A DNA stretch of 64,000 nt, taken from positions 62,001 to 126,000 of the forward strand of contig NZ_JACHHW010000008.1 of NCBI RefSeq assembly GCF_014202945.1, given 5' to 3'. A program made the position numbers and the translations under genes. The first letter of the stretch is position 1; each line of letters begins with the position of its first letter. Shown piece after piece: positions 61,477 to 64,000 of the stretch. The notes beneath the pieces are model-generated. The model worked only from the letters and a program-made list of their open reading frames with translations. It was not told where the DNA came from and searched no databases. Source of the DNA: Zhongshania antarctica (GTDB lineage Bacteria; Pseudomonadota; Gammaproteobacteria; Pseudomonadales; Spongiibacteraceae).

Positions 61477-63903
61477 ATGCTTACCGAAGAGCAGCAAATT
61501 ATTACTCGTCATCGTGGCGGCCACGCGCGCGTTATGGCGGTGGCGGGTGCAGGTAAGACCAGCACCATGGTGGCCTACGTTTTGGCGCGCTTACGCGAGG
61601 GTATGGACCCCCGTTTAATTCGGGTGGTAATGTTCAATAAAGCGGCGCAAGAGGATTTTAGTCATAAACTCCGTATTGCGGCGGGTGCAAATGCCCAGCT
61701 ACCGCCGGTGCGTACCTTTCATGCCATGGGACGTAATTTGGCAATGTCGCTGGCCAAAGAGGGGCATTTAGCGACCTTTGATCCCACGCCCCTAGGTGAT
61801 GTGCAGGCGAGCTTAGAAATGCTTAAAGCCTTGCAGGCGGCTGCGGGAACGTCGGCGCTGCGTGCGGCGATTCGCGATGATCAACAGCAGTGGCTGGATA
61901 CTTTTTCTGGATTCGTCGACCTCGCCAAATCAACCTTGGCAGCACCGGAAGTTAGCTTTGCGCTTGGCGGCTACCCAGAGCAGTATCAGCTATTTATTGA
62001 AGCTTTTGCGCGCTTTGAGCAGTGGCGCAAGGCGGCGGCGAGGGTGAGCTTTGCCGATTTTCTTTACGATCCCTGTCGGCTAATTGCCAATGACCCGGCG
62101 TTGGCTAATTTTCTAGCCAACCGGGTAGAGTTGTTTGTTGTTGATGAGTTTCAGGATATTAATGATATCCAGTTTTTTATGCTCAAGACCTTGGCTGGTG
62201 AGCGCGCGCAATTGCAAGTGGTGGGCGACGCGGATCAGTGTATTTATGAGTTTCGCGGCGCCAAACCAGAATATATGCTGAGTTATTTTGGTGATACCTA
62301 CTCCCATCAGTCTTATCAGTTGTCGCGAACCTTCCGTTATGGCCACCAGCTGGCATTAGCGGCTGCGCAGTTGATTAGTCATAATCAGCGTCGCGATCCA
62401 CTCCTCTGTATTAGTGCAGATTCTGCCGCGCCCAGCCATGTTGAACTCTGTTTGCAAAACCCCGATGGCGCGGTTTTCGCCCAGGCGTGTGAAGCGCAGC
62501 GCGCCGAGGGGCGGGCTTACAGCGAAATGGCGTTTTTATGTCGGACTTGGGCCCAAGCTGCGCCGGTTGAATTGGCTTTGCTTAAACGGGGGATTCCCAA
62601 TCGGGTCATGGGTGGCAGCCGGGTGCTTGAGCGCAGCGAAATTAAGGTGTTAATGAGCTTGCTGCGGTTAATGGCGGGAGAATTTGCCAGCCAAGACTCC
62701 GCTGAACAGCATCAGCAATTATTTGATATTTTGAAATTCTGTGAGTTAAAGATTCGTCACGAGGTGTTGCGGGGCTATGCCGAGCGCATAGTGCTAAGCG
62801 ACTTTAGCGCCTTACACCGCTCTGAAGACAGCTTGTCCTTTTATCAAGAAAAACGCCTGCAAAGCCTTGCCACGGTACTGGCGCAGTTAGGTCAGGAGCG
62901 CGGGGCGGGGCGGGGGCTAAGACGCTTTGTAAATGATCTCGATCTATTGAACTTGATGCGAGATAACGCTCTGAACCGAGAAGATGGCGAAAATCGTGCT
63001 GCCACCGTAAGTGCCTTCATTGAGTTTGTAGCGCTACAGCAGGACCAAGCGCCGAGCGCAATTTTAGCCATGCTGGCCGAACTGAGTGATCAGAGTGGCT
63101 GCGGGGATACGACAGCCGGGGCAGTTACCATCACCACCATGCACCGTAGTAAGGGGCTAGAATGGCCTGTTGTCCTACTCCCTAATTTGAGCGCTCATTA
63201 TATGCCCTACCAGGCGGGTAATAGACGCCGGCAAGAGCTTGACCATTTGGAGGCTGAGCGCCGTCTAATGTACGTTGCAATGACGCGGGCGATAAAAGCC
63301 TTGTATTTATTTGCGCCGGGGCTCGATGCTACAAATGGCTGGTCGACCGACCAGCGCCCAGAATTGCACCAGCTTCCGAGCCCGTTTTTGGCGGAGATGA
63401 ATCTGGACTTGGCGCAGCGCCTCAGTTCGCAGATAGAAGCGGGTGCGCGTCAATTTGATCTACCACCTAGTGGTGGCGCGACTGCCAGCGTGGCGCAGCG
63501 GTATTTAGATGCGGTTGTGCCCGAGTGGCAGGCAAATACCGTAGCAAGCTCAGTCGGATACCCCGAGCTGGGCGCCTATCTGCAGCATACGCGTTATGGC
63601 TTGGGGCGCGTAAGCGATATTGATGCGCTTGGTTTGGTCGTGAGCTTTTCCAGTACCAAACGCTTTTTCCCGCGGTTATTAGTGTCGCGGGTATTGCAGC
63701 CCGCACCGGAGTCCGTGGTTAGTGCTGCGCTAGCGGGTGCCGGCGCCAGTGCGAAAGACTTTTGTGTTGGCGATATACTGGCGCACGACAAATTTGGCCG
63801 AGGTGCAGTACTCGCCGTTGATAAGCACACCATTGCGGTTAACTTTAGTGCCGGGCGCAAGACCTTTCGTCTCGATTTGTTTCAGGCTAAAAAAATCGCT
63901 TGA
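61477..63903 (+). CDS. UvrD/Rep-family superfamily 1 ATP-dependent DNA helicase
   Basis: 808 residues from ATG 61477; an upstream extension to 61375 lacks family similarity. Motif I A-G-A-G-K-T-S-T (23-30), Q-motif L-T-E-E-Q-Q, motif II D223-E-F-Q-D, G-D-A-D-Q-C-I-Y-E-F-R-G (III), L-S-R-T-F-R (IV), T-M-H-R-S-K-G-L-E-W (V) and Y-V-A-M-T-R-A (VI) are present. The C-terminus G-D-I-L-A-H-D-K-F-G-R-G resembles the UvrD/PcrA Tudor-like tail. It is shorter and more divergent than housekeeping UvrD or Rep. There is no clear ribosome-binding site. Confidence 0.9.
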   Translation: MLTEEQQIITRHRGGHARVMAVAGAGKTSTMVAYVLARLREGMDPRLIRVVMFNKAAQEDFSHKLRIAAGANAQLPPVRTFHAMGRNLAMSLAKEGHLATFDPTPLGDVQASLEMLKALQAAAGTSALRAAIRDDQQQWLDTFSGFVDLAKSTLAAPEVSFALGGYPEQYQLFIEAFARFEQWRKAAARVSFADFLYDPCRLIANDPALANFLANRVELFVVDEFQDINDIQFFMLKTLAGERAQLQVVGDADQCIYEFRGAKPEYMLSYFGDTYSHQSYQLSRTFRYGHQLALAAAQLISHNQRRDPLLCISADSAAPSHVELCLQNPDGAVFAQACEAQRAEGRAYSEMAFLCRTWAQAAPVELALLKRGIPNRVMGGSRVLERSEIKVLMSLLRLMAGEFASQDSAEQHQQLFDILKFCELKIRHEVLRGYAERIVLSDFSALHRSEDSLSFYQEKRLQSLATVLAQLGQERGAGRGLRRFVNDLDLLNLMRDNALNREDGENRAATVSAFIEFVALQQDQAPSAILAMLAELSDQSGCGDTTAGAVTITTMHRSKGLEWPVVLLPNLSAHYMPYQAGNRRRQELDHLEAERRLMYVAMTRAIKALYLFAPGLDATNGWSTDQRPELHQLPSPFLAEMNLDLAQRLSSQIEAGARQFDLPPSGGATASVAQRYLDAVVPEWQANTVASSVGYPELGAYLQHTRYGLGRVSDIDALGLVVSFSSTKRFFPRLLVSRVLQPAPESVVSAALAGAGASAKDFCVGDILAHDKFGRGAVLAVDKHTIAVNFSAGRKTFRLDLFQAKKIA

Positions 63904-63993
63904 GCTGGCACGTTGGCTGTATCGAACCTCAGCGCCTTGGTGCGGTCTGACTAATGTACATAGACTTGTGTGCATTCATTCCGGGAGGCGGAT

Positions 63994-64000
63994 ATGAACT
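63994..64000 (+). CDS. Start of a further gene, cut by the window end
   Basis: ATG at 63994 follows GGGAGG (63983-63988) at five bases. Only two codons are visible, so nothing can be said about the product. Confidence 0.4.

Overview
This looks like a chromosomal window from a free-living, probably marine, aerobic gammaproteobacterium of the Cellvibrionales/Spongiibacteraceae-Pseudomonadales type. That is inferred from a fused BioHC protein (the arrangement known from Saccharophagus and Teredinibacter), a DUF3094 small protein, a PrkA-YeaH-SpoVR trio and many acyl-CoA dehydrogenases and crotonases. Coding density is high. I see no tRNA, rRNA, insertion sequence, prophage or CRISPR array.

Layout. 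1-1.5 kb: end of an ABC-2 exporter and an Rnk-like factor. 1.5-4.8 kb (minus): a molybdenum hydroxylase of isoquinoline-oxidoreductase type with a dihaem cytochrome c. 5-7.9 kb (minus): srkA-modC-modB, a molybdate importer without a nearby modA. 7.9-17 kb: comF divergent from bioB-bioF-bioHC; a lipoprotein gene and a YjbH-like gene then lie between bioHC and bioD. 17-21 kb: two paralogous 596-residue acyl-CoA dehydrogenases. 21-28 kb: small accessory genes (sterol desaturase/LysR, VOC, GNAT, TM2, CobB sirtuin, MocR regulator, PhzF).

27.9-34.6 kb is an AraC-controlled valine/isobutyryl-CoA operon: acylating aldehyde dehydrogenase, isobutyryl-CoA dehydrogenase, enoyl-CoA hydratase, 3-hydroxyisobutyryl-CoA hydrolase and MmsB. 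A EutE/SauS-like aldehyde dehydrogenase stands where MmsA would be expected. 34.7-36.6 kb: a shikimate-kinase-like protein, a PTPS-fold protein lacking its catalytic Cys, and an SDR. 37-42 kb: the PrkA-YeaH-SpoVR stress module.

43-55 kb is signalling: a 1386-residue hybrid kinase followed by a REC-GGDEF cyclase, a broken EAL gene, and a second kinase whose two tandem PAS domains both keep the FixL haem-ligand His and the O2-contact Arg, followed by a receiver and an Hpt protein. Mixed with and following this, 51-61 kb holds a cytochrome P450, a TetR regulator, a KshA-like Rieske oxygenase, an acetoacetate-decarboxylase-family protein, a [2Fe-2S] ferredoxin, a ferredoxin reductase, a crotonase and another TetR: an apparent catabolic locus for a hydrophobic, perhaps steroid- or terpenoid-like, compound. 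A UvrD-type helicase closes the window.

Most promising for novelty: the tandem FixL-like sensor with its split phosphorelay; the Rieske/ADC-family/P450 locus; the altered valine operon with a 21-bp-spaced AraC-type operator; and the Cys-less PTPS/SDR pair.
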